Positions 1 through 7,572 of a DNA stretch of 11,043 nucleotides are shown one piece after another; positions within the stretch are counted from its first letter, which is position 1, and every line of letters begins with the position of its first letter. The stretch is from the NCBI GenBank assembly GCA_030593665.1, contig JAUVGS010000021.1, forward strand, positions 1 through 11,043, given 5' to 3'. This DNA is from Chitinivibrionales bacterium. Lineage in GTDB: Bacteria; Fibrobacterota; Chitinivibrionia; Chitinivibrionales; JANQEN01. The notes under the pieces were generated by a model that was not told where the DNA came from, searched no databases, and saw only the letters and a list, made by a program, of their open reading frames with translations. The position numbers and the translations under genes are program-made.

Positions 1-642
1 GACATAGTAGGCCAGACCGATATCATGCGTAACGAACACAATGGTCATCTTGAGTTCTTCTTTAAGCTTCATCATATAGTCAAGTATTCCGGCTCTCACG
101 CAGGCGTCTACCATTGATGTGGGTTCATCGGCGATAAGAACTTTCGGTTTTAATCCGAAAATTCTCGCAAGAAGCATACGCTGCATCTGACCGCCGGACA
201 ATTCAAATGGATATTTTTCATCAATTTCTTGGGGGATCATATTCACCGCCAGGAGTGCCTCATCGACCCGATCTTTAATCTCCGCATCAGTCAGTTTCTT
301 TTCAAAAATATTAAACGCATCCTCAAGTTGTGAACGAATGGTAAAAAATTGATTAAAACAACTGAAAGGGTCCTGAAAAATAATCTGAACGTCACGCCAG
401 TGCACCCGTTGATTTGTTATCGGCTCACCTTTATAGAGTACTTCGCCGGAAGTTTCTTTCATCAGTCCCAGGAGTATTTTCGCTAAAACACTTTTTCCGC
501 AAGCCGAACCACCTACTATTGATATAAACTCTTCATCAGCAATAGAAAAGTCTACTCCTCTCAGAGCGGTTATTAATTTCTCTCCGTGTCCGAAAGTTTT
601 TATACAATTTTTTACTTCAAAGATATTAGTATCAGACGGCAT
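1..642 (-). CDS. ABC importer ATP-binding protein, OppF/DppF-type (partial, 3' end outside window)
   Basis: This is the second nucleotide-binding subunit of the peptide/oligosaccharide-type importer encoded by this operon; it would hydrolyse ATP on the cytoplasmic face of the permease pair. The 214 visible residues contain the P-loop GGSACGKS (44-51), Q-loop Gln90 (IIFQDPF), signature LSGGQ (148-152), Walker B VLIADE (168-173, catalytic Glu173), a D-loop SMVD and the switch His206 (VTHD). The P-loop has Ala47 where the family normally has Gly (GxSGxGKS). The gene runs off the left edge in frame, so the C-terminal oligopeptide-transporter extension is not seen. The start ATG at 642-640 lies inside the end of the upstream ATPase gene (11-nt overlap), with a GAGG ribosome-binding sequence a few bases before it, so translation is coupled. 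Being last in the operon and paired with a D-type ATPase supports the F-type assignment. Confidence 0.93.
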   Translation of the reverse strand, partial: MPSDTNIFEVKNCIKTFGHGEKLITALRGVDFSIADEEFISIVGGSACGKSVLAKILLGLMKETSGEVLYKGEPITNQRVHWRDVQIIFQDPFSCFNQFFTIRSQLEDAFNIFEKKLTDAEIKDRVDEALLAVNMIPQEIDEKYPFELSGGQMQRMLLARIFGLKPKVLIADEPTSMVDACVRAGILDYMMKLKEELKMTIVFVTHDIGLAYYV

Positions 643-1603
643 ATTTACACCTCACTTCTCTATCGCCAACTATGCGTATTATCTGTTTTTCAACTTTACA
701 ATCATCTTTTGCAACCGGGCAGCGCTCAGCAAACCGGCACCCGGTAATATCCCTGGCAAGATCAGGAGGCGCGCCTTCAATTGCGACAGGCTTCCTCTCT
801 TTTTGTCCCTTCTCCGCACTCAGCATGGAACCCATAAGGGCTTTGGTATAGGGGTGCCTGCCGTCAAATACGACCTGCTCGGTTGTACCGACTTCCACAA
901 ACTCACCGGCATACATAATAGCGATCCTGTCCGCCACATGACGCAGCAAGGGAAGCTCATGGGTAATAAACATCATGGTAGAAAAAATTTTCTTCTGTAA
1001 CAAATCAAAAATCATTTTGATAATTCTTTTCTGGGTAGTTACATCAAGAGCGGAGGTCGGTTCGTCGGCAATAACCATACTCGGATTAAGCAGCGTTGAT
1101 ATACCGATTACCGATCTCTGACGCTCACCGGCGGTAAGTTCAATGGGAAAAGAATTCAACACACGCTCCGTGTCCATACCGAGGATTTCAAACCGCTCAA
1201 AAATCCGCGCGTAGGCGTCCGCCTTCTTCACACCATCTTCATGACTGATAATTAAATCCGCCGCAAGGTCTTTTACTTTACGGGTCGGATTCAACGCATT
1301 AAAGGCACCCTGGGGAATCATGGAAACTTTTTGGGCGAGAACATTTTCCCGAATATCCGTCGTTGTTCGATTCATCAGTGATTCACCCGCGACTTTTACA
1401 TCACCTGAAGTTGGATGCAGCGGTGGAATAAACAGACCCATACACCCGCTGACGAGGGTGGTTTTTCCGCATCCCGATTCTCCGGCAATACCGAGAACCT
1501 CACCCTCTTCCATAGAAAAGGTGACATCGGACACTGCATGCACTTTTGCACCAAATCGAGTCAGATAATGAAGACTAAGATGATCTACTTCAAATATTGG
1601 CAT
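632..1603 (-). CDS. ABC importer ATP-binding protein, OppD/DppD-type
   Basis: This is the first ATPase subunit of the importer (323 aa, normal length for OppD/DppD). In order it shows the Walker A motif GESGCGKT (41-48), Q-loop Gln98, an unusual signature LTAGERQR (156-163) in place of LSGGxxQR, Walker B SMVIADE (175-181, catalytic Glu181), D-loop SALD (184-187) and switch His215. The C-terminus carries the oligopeptide-transporter extension with HPYTKAL (250-256) and four cysteines (289, 295, 302, 319) spaced as in DppD/OppD proteins that hold a 4Fe-4S cluster; cluster binding is inferred from that family. The ATG at 1603 is preceded by AGGAG at good spacing, 14 nt after the stop of the OppC-type permease. 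Its end overlaps the next ATPase by 11 nt. The TAGE signature is the odd feature and may weaken one of the two ATP sites. Confidence 0.96.
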   Translation of the reverse strand: MPIFEVDHLSLHYLTRFGAKVHAVSDVTFSMEEGEVLGIAGESGCGKTTLVSGCMGLFIPPLHPTSGDVKVAGESLMNRTTTDIRENVLAQKVSMIPQGAFNALNPTRKVKDLAADLIISHEDGVKKADAYARIFERFEILGMDTERVLNSFPIELTAGERQRSVIGISTLLNPSMVIADEPTSALDVTTQKRIIKMIFDLLQKKIFSTMMFITHELPLLRHVADRIAIMYAGEFVEVGTTEQVVFDGRHPYTKALMGSMLSAEKGQKERKPVAIEGAPPDLARDITGCRFAERCPVAKDDCKVEKQIIRIVGDREVRCKYAV

Positions 1604-1617
1604 ATAAACTCCTATTT

Positions 1618-2457
1618 CTATTTACGCAGGCGGGGATTAAAAACCCCCTCCATTGATGTATTCAAAGTATAGAGAGAAAAGACAATTAATGTTGTCAAAA
1701 GAGCGGCAGGTATGAATGCCCACCAGGCGCCGTCAATAAGCGCACTGTTTGCCTTCGCTTCATTTAATATTATTCCCAGAGAGGTACCGCCAACAGGGCC
1801 AAGGCCAAGCATGCTGATTGTTGCTTCTCCTAAAATTCCTGACGCAAGCTGAATAACAAAAACCATAAATACGTAGGAAAGAAGATAGGGCAGAATATGA
1901 ACCATCAGTATCTTAAAGGTACCGGAGCCATTTACCCTGGCAAGCGCAATATGGTCACGACTCTTCAGGCTTGACGTCTGGGCTCTGACAGAGCGTGCCG
2001 TCCATGGCCAGGTTGTCAGACCTATAATTATCGCAATCAGGTTTAGTGAACGTCCCTCTTCAAGACTGGCGCTGATAAGCAGCAGAACGACAAAGTACGG
2101 CACAACCATAAAGAGGTTTGTAAACATATTAATCAGGTCATCCATCCAGGTATCGGTATATCCGGCATACACACCCAGCAGGGTACCCAGCGTTGTGGCG
2201 ATGATCCCGGAAAGAAAGCCCACATAGAGGGAAGCCCGCAAACCCATAATAAGTAGCGGCAGCATATCCCTCCCTAAATGATCAGTACCCAAAATCGCGC
2301 CCTTTGATGGAGGATTGTAGGCTCCGCCAATTGTATCATGCAACACGCTCTGGTCAACAAAAAAGTAGCCGATCAACGCTATCATTATTGTAAGAATAAA
2401 CAGTCCTGCTCCAAATACAAACGCCGGTTCTTTTAATAAGTTTTTAAGTAGTTTCAT
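1618..2457 (-). CDS. ABC importer permease, OppC/DppC-type
   Basis: This is one of the two inner-membrane subunits that form the substrate channel (279 aa). An N-terminal membrane segment lies at about 12-33, followed by a short external loop with the family hallmark LGTDHLGRDML (56-66). About five further membrane segments follow (about 74-97, 108-130, 136-155, 190-212 and 243-265). The cytoplasmic EAA-type coupling loop, which docks on the ATPase, is at about 168-190 (ALARVNG... ending HILP). The C-terminus ends FNPRLRK, like the DPR/NPR tail of these permeases. The ATG is 2 nt after the stop of the OppB-type gene, and its GGGAG ribosome-binding sequence lies within that gene's last codons, so the two permeases are coupled at roughly 1:1. 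Peptide and oligosaccharide systems share this subunit type, so the sequence does not fix the substrate. Confidence 0.95.
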   Translation of the reverse strand: MKLLKNLLKEPAFVFGAGLFILTIMIALIGYFFVDQSVLHDTIGGAYNPPSKGAILGTDHLGRDMLPLLIMGLRASLYVGFLSGIIATTLGTLLGVYAGYTDTWMDDLINMFTNLFMVVPYFVVLLLISASLEEGRSLNLIAIIIGLTTWPWTARSVRAQTSSLKSRDHIALARVNGSGTFKILMVHILPYLLSYVFMVFVIQLASGILGEATISMLGLGPVGGTSLGIILNEAKANSALIDGAWWAFIPAALLTTLIVFSLYTLNTSMEGVFNPRLRK

Positions 2458-2459
2458 AA

Positions 2460-3524
2460 TTAGTCTCCCATACGTCCGGCTTTAACACGCGGATCAAATA
2501 ATGCGATGAGAATATCTATCGAAAAATTAGCAATAAGCAGCATAACAGCTACGATAAGAGCGCCGCCCTGAATGACAAAATAATCATTTTCCTGAACAGC
2601 GGTAAGGAGAGTTGTTCCCAGCCCCGGATACGAAAAAATCATCTCCGTCACAAGTGTCGCGCCAACCATTGTCCCAAGAAATATCGCCAGCCCCGCTAAT
2701 TGAGGAAGCATAGCATTACGGAATATATACATGATAATTTTTATCTCCTTTATACCAAGCGTTTTGGCATACTTGATATAATCTGTTCCCAATTCATAGA
2801 TTCCCATCGAACGCATTCCTATGGCCTGACCACCTGCCAATACAGGAAATACCGAGAAAAAGGGAAGTATATAATGGAATGCCGCACTCGCTATAAAACC
2901 CACGGTAAAACTGGGTATCTGGTTCCAGGCATACCCGCCATAAGCAGGGAAAATATTCAATATGATGGCAAATATATACGCCAGAATAATCCCGAAAACA
3001 AAAAATGGAATTGAACAGGCCATTAATGAAGCGGGAAAAAGCACCTTATCAAAAACACCCCTTTTGTACGCCGCGAACGCACCGAGTAAGTTTCCTAAAA
3101 TCCACCCGATAACAACCGCGGGAAATTGCAGCGCCAGCGTCCAGGCTACCGATCCGAAAACGATATCCCAGACCGGCTTATCTTTCGCCATGGATACGCC
3201 AAGATCACCCTTTAGCGTCATTATCATATAGTTGACGTACTGAATGAATACATTTTTGCGAATCGGTTTCCCATGTTCGTCACGCACCACTTTACCACTC
3301 TCATCCAGTTTGGCTAATCCATACCGTTTGAGAAGACCATCCTCTTTTTTAACCACCTCTTCTTTGGACAATCCGCCTGATGTCTTACTGAGAATAATCT
3401 TTACCGGATCAGCATCTCCCAGGCGGGGAAGAAAAAAGTTAATGGTAATCGCCACAAGGAAAGTCACCAGATACCATACTCCCCTTTGGAGAATGAATTT
3501 CAATGTCGGATTATTGTTAAGCAT
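2460..3524 (-). CDS. ABC importer permease, OppB/DppB-type
   Basis: This is the partner membrane subunit (354 aa), somewhat longer than a typical DppB of about 310-340 residues. The first membrane segment is at about 12-34. A hydrophilic external stretch follows (about 38-110), rich in Lys, Glu and Asp, which accounts for the extra length. Further segments are at about 123-150, 163-190, 208-232, 273-295 and 318-342. The EAA-type loop that contacts the ATPase spans about 248-274 (YAKTLGI... RNAMLP), and the tail has the typical DPRVK. The start ATG directly follows the TAG of the binding-protein gene (no intergenic base). AAGGAGA lies 6 nt upstream, inside the end of that gene, so translation is coupled. 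The enlarged external loop could contact the large binding proteins, but this is inference. Confidence 0.95.
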   Translation of the reverse strand: MLNNNPTLKFILQRGVWYLVTFLVAITINFFLPRLGDADPVKIILSKTSGGLSKEEVVKKEDGLLKRYGLAKLDESGKVVRDEHGKPIRKNVFIQYVNYMIMTLKGDLGVSMAKDKPVWDIVFGSVAWTLALQFPAVVIGWILGNLLGAFAAYKRGVFDKVLFPASLMACSIPFFVFGIILAYIFAIILNIFPAYGGYAWNQIPSFTVGFIASAAFHYILPFFSVFPVLAGGQAIGMRSMGIYELGTDYIKYAKTLGIKEIKIIMYIFRNAMLPQLAGLAIFLGTMVGATLVTEMIFSYPGLGTTLLTAVQENDYFVIQGGALIVAVMLLIANFSIDILIALFDPRVKAGRMGD

Positions 3525-5348
3525 CTACTCTCCTTTTCCAGTTTTTGATAATTTCCAGAGTATATCACGGGCAGTTCCAACGGTTGGCATCTGCGGTGGA
3601 GCATACGGATTATCCGCCGTAGGATAATTTGTCCAGTATTTCGTATTAAACTCATAAAACTGTTCCGGACGATATACCAGCGGTACTGAAGGCTGATCTT
3701 CCATAAAAATCACATTCAGTTTACGATATGCTCTTATTAATTCTTCTTCATCTTCAATGGTGGGAATCACGCTGATTAAACTATCGACTTCGGGGTTGTG
3801 ATCTTTACTGTCAGGACCATTATAACGGCCGTAGTTTTCGTTCATATATTCACCAATCGGCACCCAATCGCGCGAAGACATGCACGCTTCAAATCGGGAA
3901 AGAGGCGAGGCGGGACTCAGTTCGGCGGCCGGCGTCTGCATAAGCACGCTGAATTCCCCATTCGGCGGAGCCGTCCAGTACATACCCTCATCAATAAAAT
4001 TTTCCCTCGCGTCAATACCTACCGCTCGCAGATCCCTTACGATCAGCCTGATAATTGCTTCCCAGTCTGTCCAGCCGGCCGGTGACATAAGCTCAATGAC
4101 AGGGACTTTCTCTCCCTTTGCATTAACCATGTGCAGAAGTCGCTTTTTCTTATACACCGACGAATATCCGGCGTCTGCAAGAATTTTTTTAGCTCTTTTT
4201 TGGTCAAAAGAAGCCCCGTGTTTAATCACATCCTCTGCCGAAAAGAATTTTTCCTCTGAGCCTTGCGGAACAATAAGACCGGCCCTGAGACTGTCGCTGT
4301 AACCGGATACTCCTAACGTTTTTAAATCCGCATAATTGATGCTGAAGGCGATAGCCCTTCTGATGGCTCTGTCTGAAAGCGGGTATTTTGTCACATTAAA
4401 AGTGATCATCGGAATCGTGCCGCCAACATAGTATGGTGCGCCTTTATACCAGGTTCCAACGCCATGTTTATACTTGGTCCAGATTCGGGGAATGTAACAC
4501 GCCGACATGTCAATCATCCCCTGCTGAAGTGCAAGAGTAAAGTGACCGTTATCCTTGAGAACCGGGTGGATAATATACTTCGGCACCGCTTTCTTACCGT
4601 CATACAGAGCATCATTGCCCCAGTAGTCATCGCGTCGTATCAGAACAATTCTTTCATTCGTATAATTCGCAAGTTGATAGGGCCCGGAAATAACAGGTTT
4701 GTCGTCCATCTTTTCCCCTTGCAGCGCGCCAAAATCATTCTTCAACTCTTTGAGGCGTCTTGCCATGTCATGTTCCGGGACAATTCTTATGGACTGCAGC
4801 ATACTCAAGACAGAAATAGGACTGAGTCTTTTAGCACCTTTCATCACAAAGGTGATCCGTTCTGTCGGCACGCTGTTTTCGGAGGATGAATCCACCATGG
4901 TATCTACATTAATTTCTGTGACATACTCCCAGACATAAGACGTCGGAACACCCTCGTAGTGTTTGCTGAGTTCGTAGGTGAACAGGACATCTTCAGAGGT
5001 CAGAGGTTCCCCGTCACTCCACTTTGCCGCGGGATTCAGCAGCACAGAGATATAATCCAGTGTCTGCTCATGAAGTGTCGCCAGAAGCGGTTCAAGTTTG
5101 GAGGTAAGTGCATTAAATCGCAGCAGATGCTCATAAAAAATATTGTTGTTACCACCGGCCATTACCGGAAACGCAGACCACCAGTCCAGCGGATTAAACG
5201 TGTCGGGGCTTCCCCATTGCATGCCACCCAGGTAGAGAGTCTCCCCTCGGGGGATATTTAATCGTTCTTTTTTCTCTGAAGTGGAACTACAGGAAATAAG
5301 ATTACAAAGCAGAGTACCCGTTACAACTAATAATAAGACTTTTTTCAT
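3525..5348 (-). CDS. ABC importer substrate-binding lipoprotein, family 5 (SBP_bac_5), copy 1
   Basis: This extracytoplasmic receptor captures substrate and delivers it to the permease pair (607 aa). A signal peptide with charged MKK and a hydrophobic core ends in the lipobox LISC, with Cys20 as the predicted lipidated residue, followed by a Ser/Lys/Glu-rich linker. The mature start has a Trp/Gly motif (GGMQWGSPDTFNPL, 41-54), and the family-5 signature WSDGEPLTSEDVLFTYEL starts near 110. A second landmark is GWTDWEAIIRLIVRDLRAVGID in the C-terminal half, with 'VPLVYRP' and 'WTNYPTADNPYAPPQ' near the end. It is a paralogue of the upstream gene and shares all these landmarks. At about 600 residues it is longer than E. 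coli DppA/OppA (about 535-543). The start is fixed by the signal peptide; a GAGGGG ribosome-binding sequence lies about 11 nt upstream. The ligand could be a peptide or an oligosaccharide. Confidence 0.94.
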   Translation of the reverse strand: MKKVLLLVVTGTLLCNLISCSSTSEKKERLNIPRGETLYLGGMQWGSPDTFNPLDWWSAFPVMAGGNNNIFYEHLLRFNALTSKLEPLLATLHEQTLDYISVLLNPAAKWSDGEPLTSEDVLFTYELSKHYEGVPTSYVWEYVTEINVDTMVDSSSENSVPTERITFVMKGAKRLSPISVLSMLQSIRIVPEHDMARRLKELKNDFGALQGEKMDDKPVISGPYQLANYTNERIVLIRRDDYWGNDALYDGKKAVPKYIIHPVLKDNGHFTLALQQGMIDMSACYIPRIWTKYKHGVGTWYKGAPYYVGGTIPMITFNVTKYPLSDRAIRRAIAFSINYADLKTLGVSGYSDSLRAGLIVPQGSEEKFFSAEDVIKHGASFDQKRAKKILADAGYSSVYKKKRLLHMVNAKGEKVPVIELMSPAGWTDWEAIIRLIVRDLRAVGIDARENFIDEGMYWTAPPNGEFSVLMQTPAAELSPASPLSRFEACMSSRDWVPIGEYMNENYGRYNGPDSKDHNPEVDSLISVIPTIEDEEELIRAYRKLNVIFMEDQPSVPLVYRPEQFYEFNTKYWTNYPTADNPYAPPQMPTVGTARDILWKLSKTGKGE

Positions 5349-5520
5349 ATAGAGCTGTTCCCCTCTTGTCGTTCAGATTTTTATCTTACTCTTCTCAATG
5401 TTAAAAAATCGGTGAAGTAATATACCTTCTGAAAAACTATTACAAAAGTATCTTTTTGTCAACAAATCCTACCTGTCTTATACATCTACTGTCGTATAGC
5501 ATTTTGCATTTGTCTTTGTA
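5349..5520. other. Intergenic region between the two binding-protein genes
   Basis: This 172-bp AT-rich spacer is the only sizeable gap inside the transport cluster. I see no coding potential and no convincing terminator (no G+C-rich stem followed by T residues). It contains a possible promoter for the downstream binding protein and a 6-bp AT-only inverted repeat (5442-5459). Tandem binding-protein genes are often expressed at different levels, and this spacer is where such control would sit. Confidence 0.5.
5434..5462 (-). promoter_or_regulatory. Possible promoter upstream of binding protein copy 1
   Basis: On the minus strand a perfect -35 box TTGACA (5462-5457) is followed after 17 bp by TAGTTT (5439-5434), a poor -10 match. 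The AT-rich setting and the 172-bp gap make an internal promoter plausible, allowing the second binding protein, permeases and ATPases to be expressed apart from the first binding protein. The weak -10 keeps confidence low. Confidence 0.3.
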
Positions 5521-7311
5521 TCAGTTCCCTGCCGGTTTCAGTTCCCAGAGTCCTTTAATACCAGCTCCAACCACCAGACACTGCGGAGGTGAATGGGGAT
5601 TATCAGAAGTCGGGAAATTGGTCCAATGTTTTGTTGAGAATTCATAGAAAAACCACGGACGATACATAAGTGGAATCACCGGTAATTCTTTCATAAACTT
5701 GATATTCATAACACGATACGTAGTATTAATTTCTTCGTCATTGGTAAGTTTTGGTAAAACAGTAAGCAAAGAATCAGCAACCGGATCCTTATAACGCCCC
5801 ATACCGGCCCACATAGGTTCGCCTTTGGGCGCCCATTCATTTGAGGACATAACCCAGCTAAAACGTGACCATGGCAAGGAAGCAGTCTGAAAATCCTGCG
5901 GGGTCCACATGGTAAAATCAAATTCACCATTAATGAGATCCTGCCAGAATTCGGTCCATTCAGGGAATCTCTCACCAACGTCAATACCAATTGCGCGAAG
6001 CCCCGTGACAAAAATACGAACCGTAGATTCCCAGTCTGTCCACCCACTCGGGCAGGTTACTTTCAGTGAACGGATTTTTTCGCGGTCAGGCCCGATAAGC
6101 ATACTGTCCGCACCCCAGGTATACCCGGCATCCTTAAGTATCTGCCGGGCTTTCTTTGGATTATACACCACGCCATACTTTTCAGTATCCTCCTTATTGA
6201 AATACTGGGTCTCAGGACCTTCGGACAGGATAAAACCCGGCCTCAGTTTCGGGGCATAGCCATAAATGGAGAGATCAAGGATCTGAGAATAATTAACAGC
6301 ACAGGCAACTGCTTTACGAAAATTCGGATCGCTAAATGGTTTATCCGGCAGGTACATCAGCATACAGGGAATGGTTCCCGGAATATAATAGGGTCTCTCT
6401 TTGTACCATGTTCCCACCCCTTTACTGAATTTATTCCATATCTGGGGAATAAAGTTTTGCGAAAGGTCAAGCTGCCCCTGTACCAGTGCTATATTGCCGG
6501 CATCATTTGATTTATAAATCGGATGAGCTATATATACCGGCGGCGGTAATTCGCCATTATGCATGATGGTACCCCAGTAGGTGTCAACTCTTTTTAAAAC
6601 CACTTTTTGATCATCATACGCATAAATAGTGTAGGGACCTGAGGCAACCGGTTTGTCATCCTTATGTTCACGGATCTTTTCTAATATCGCGCCTGGATCC
6701 AACTCCCCGGAATCGGTTTCAGCTTTAACCGCAGCAATTGCCTTATCTTCGAGTTCTTTGTACACATTTTTAGGCAGGATATACGTTGAAGATATGACAT
6801 CTTTCATGCTCAGAGGATTATATTTTTTCTCACTTAACGTAAAAGTAACGGTATGAGCATCTTCAGCTTCCATCCTGGCAATATACTGCCAGTGAGATTG
6901 CATTGATGTTGGATATTTTTTATGAAGCGCAAAAGTGTACATCACATCTTCAGAAGTGACCGGGTCTCCATTTGACCATTGAGCATTTTCATTCAACACT
7001 ACGGTAAGAAAACCTTCAGATATCATATACTCTTTTGCAAGTATACCTTCCAGTTCGCCGGTAAGTGAATTATATCCGAACATTGCCTCATACACAAGGT
7101 TGCAGTTCCCGGTGTTAGGGAAAGCCGGATCATCTGATAAAGGATTAAACGTTGAAGGCGGTCCCCATAAAAATCCTGACATGTAAAGTGTTTTTGATCT
7201 GGGAAGGGCGTTCGGATCATCAGCCTTCTGTTTGCCTGCACATGAAACATTTACTATGCAGTAAACAACCACAACAGTAAAAAGTACACTCCATACTTTT
7301 TTTCCTGCCAT
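5521..7311 (-). CDS. ABC importer substrate-binding lipoprotein, family 5 (SBP_bac_5), copy 2
   Basis: This is the second extracytoplasmic receptor (596 aa), encoded first in the operon. A signal peptide (MAGKK then a Val-rich core) ends at NVSC, with Cys24 as the predicted lipidation site. Asn at -3 departs from the usual Leu and matches the relaxed lipoboxes seen in some diderm phyla. It shares landmarks with copy 1: TLYMSGFLWGPPSTFNPL (41-58), the family-5 signature QWSNGDPVTSEDVMYTFAL (111-129), GWTDWESTVRIFVTGLRAIGID and WTNFPTSDNPHSPPQ near the C-terminus. The residues between these blocks differ considerably, so the two copies may bind different ligands for the same permease. The ATG at 7311 has GGGAG (complement of 7317-7321) at ideal spacing. 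It shares a divergent intergenic region with the helicase gene. A 172-bp gap separates it from copy 1. Confidence 0.94.
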   Translation of the reverse strand: MAGKKVWSVLFTVVVVYCIVNVSCAGKQKADDPNALPRSKTLYMSGFLWGPPSTFNPLSDDPAFPNTGNCNLVYEAMFGYNSLTGELEGILAKEYMISEGFLTVVLNENAQWSNGDPVTSEDVMYTFALHKKYPTSMQSHWQYIARMEAEDAHTVTFTLSEKKYNPLSMKDVISSTYILPKNVYKELEDKAIAAVKAETDSGELDPGAILEKIREHKDDKPVASGPYTIYAYDDQKVVLKRVDTYWGTIMHNGELPPPVYIAHPIYKSNDAGNIALVQGQLDLSQNFIPQIWNKFSKGVGTWYKERPYYIPGTIPCMLMYLPDKPFSDPNFRKAVACAVNYSQILDLSIYGYAPKLRPGFILSEGPETQYFNKEDTEKYGVVYNPKKARQILKDAGYTWGADSMLIGPDREKIRSLKVTCPSGWTDWESTVRIFVTGLRAIGIDVGERFPEWTEFWQDLINGEFDFTMWTPQDFQTASLPWSRFSWVMSSNEWAPKGEPMWAGMGRYKDPVADSLLTVLPKLTNDEEINTTYRVMNIKFMKELPVIPLMYRPWFFYEFSTKHWTNFPTSDNPHSPPQCLVVGAGIKGLWELKPAGN

Positions 7312-7401
7312 ACCGGCTCCCTTTCACAATGTGTGTTTATGATTTTTTTGTCACTGATTTTATAAATTGGTCCGTTAGGTGGATGTGATATTAAGAAGAT
7401 T

Positions 7402-7431
7402 AAAATAAGTGACGTGCATTCTCTGTGACAA
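7402..7431 (-). promoter_or_regulatory. Possible promoter of the transport operon
   Basis: On the minus strand TTGTCA (7431-7426, five of six consensus bases) is followed after 18 bp by TATTTT (7407-7402, four of six). This would start transcription about 85 nt before the first binding-protein gene. A TATAAA box closer to the gene (7364-7359) lacks a recognisable -35 partner. The -35 overlaps one arm of the TTGTCAC/GTGACAA inverted pair. Confidence 0.35.
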
Positions 7432-7469
7432 ACATTAAAACTAAACCTGAGAGATTTGTGTGTACTTGT

Positions 7470-7498
7470 TTGTATACGTTCCATATTTCACTTTTAAT
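7470..7498 (+). promoter_or_regulatory. Possible promoter of the helicase-nuclease gene
   Basis: TTGTAT (7470-7475, three of six) precedes TTTAAT (7493-7498, five of six) by 17 bp, which would give a leader of about 65 nt before the ATG at 7570. The -10 is good but the -35 is weak, and the surrounding sequence is so AT-rich that chance matches are expected. Confidence 0.28.
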
Positions 7499-7556
7499 TG
7501 GATCGTATTTGTGCTATTTTAAACTATTCAGACGTTACGTTACATTTTTTATCTCC

Positions 7557-7572
7557 AGGTAGAGCAGTAATG
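7557..7572 (+). promoter_or_regulatory. Ribosome-binding sequence and ATG start of the helicase gene
   Basis: AGGTAGAG (7557-7564) lies 5 nt before the ATG at 7570. The reading frame stays open upstream to a TTG at 7498, but the 24 extra residues would have no good ribosome-binding sequence. Proteins of this family start at MKQVVIENP or close to it, running straight into the conserved 'NPIINSPF' block. The ATG at 7570 is therefore preferred. Confidence 0.6.

Larger units (their letters stand above)
7312..7569. other. Divergent intergenic regulatory region
   Basis: These 258 bp separate the left-going transport operon from the right-going helicase gene and should hold both promoters. The region is AT-rich with no convincing gene. 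It contains candidate promoters in each direction and three copies of the pentamer GTGAC/GTCAC. Two of them form the inverted pair TTGTCAC (7348-7354) and GTGACAA (7425-7431), and the third is at 7409-7413. No riboswitch or terminator fold was recognised. Confidence 0.5.

Noticed and set aside
4464..5261. Several plus-strand reading frames of 80-140 codons inside binding protein copy 1.
   Set aside because: Their compositions are atypical, they have no domains, and they lie fully antisense to a clear family-5 binding protein.
5442..5459. A 6-bp inverted repeat (ACAAAA/TTTTGT) between the binding-protein genes, as a possible terminator.
   Set aside because: The stem is almost entirely A-T, and on the minus strand only a five-T run follows after several bases. 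It is expected by chance in AT-rich DNA, and the rest of the operon lies downstream.
7254..7484. A minus-strand reading frame across the divergent promoter region and the start of binding protein copy 2.
   Set aside because: It has no family features and overlaps the well-supported signal peptide of the binding protein in another frame.
7498..7569. A 24-residue N-terminal extension of the helicase from a TTG start.
   Set aside because: It has no good ribosome-binding sequence, and family members begin at or near the ATG at 7570 with the conserved NPIINSPF block following at once. The stretch also overlaps the candidate promoter.
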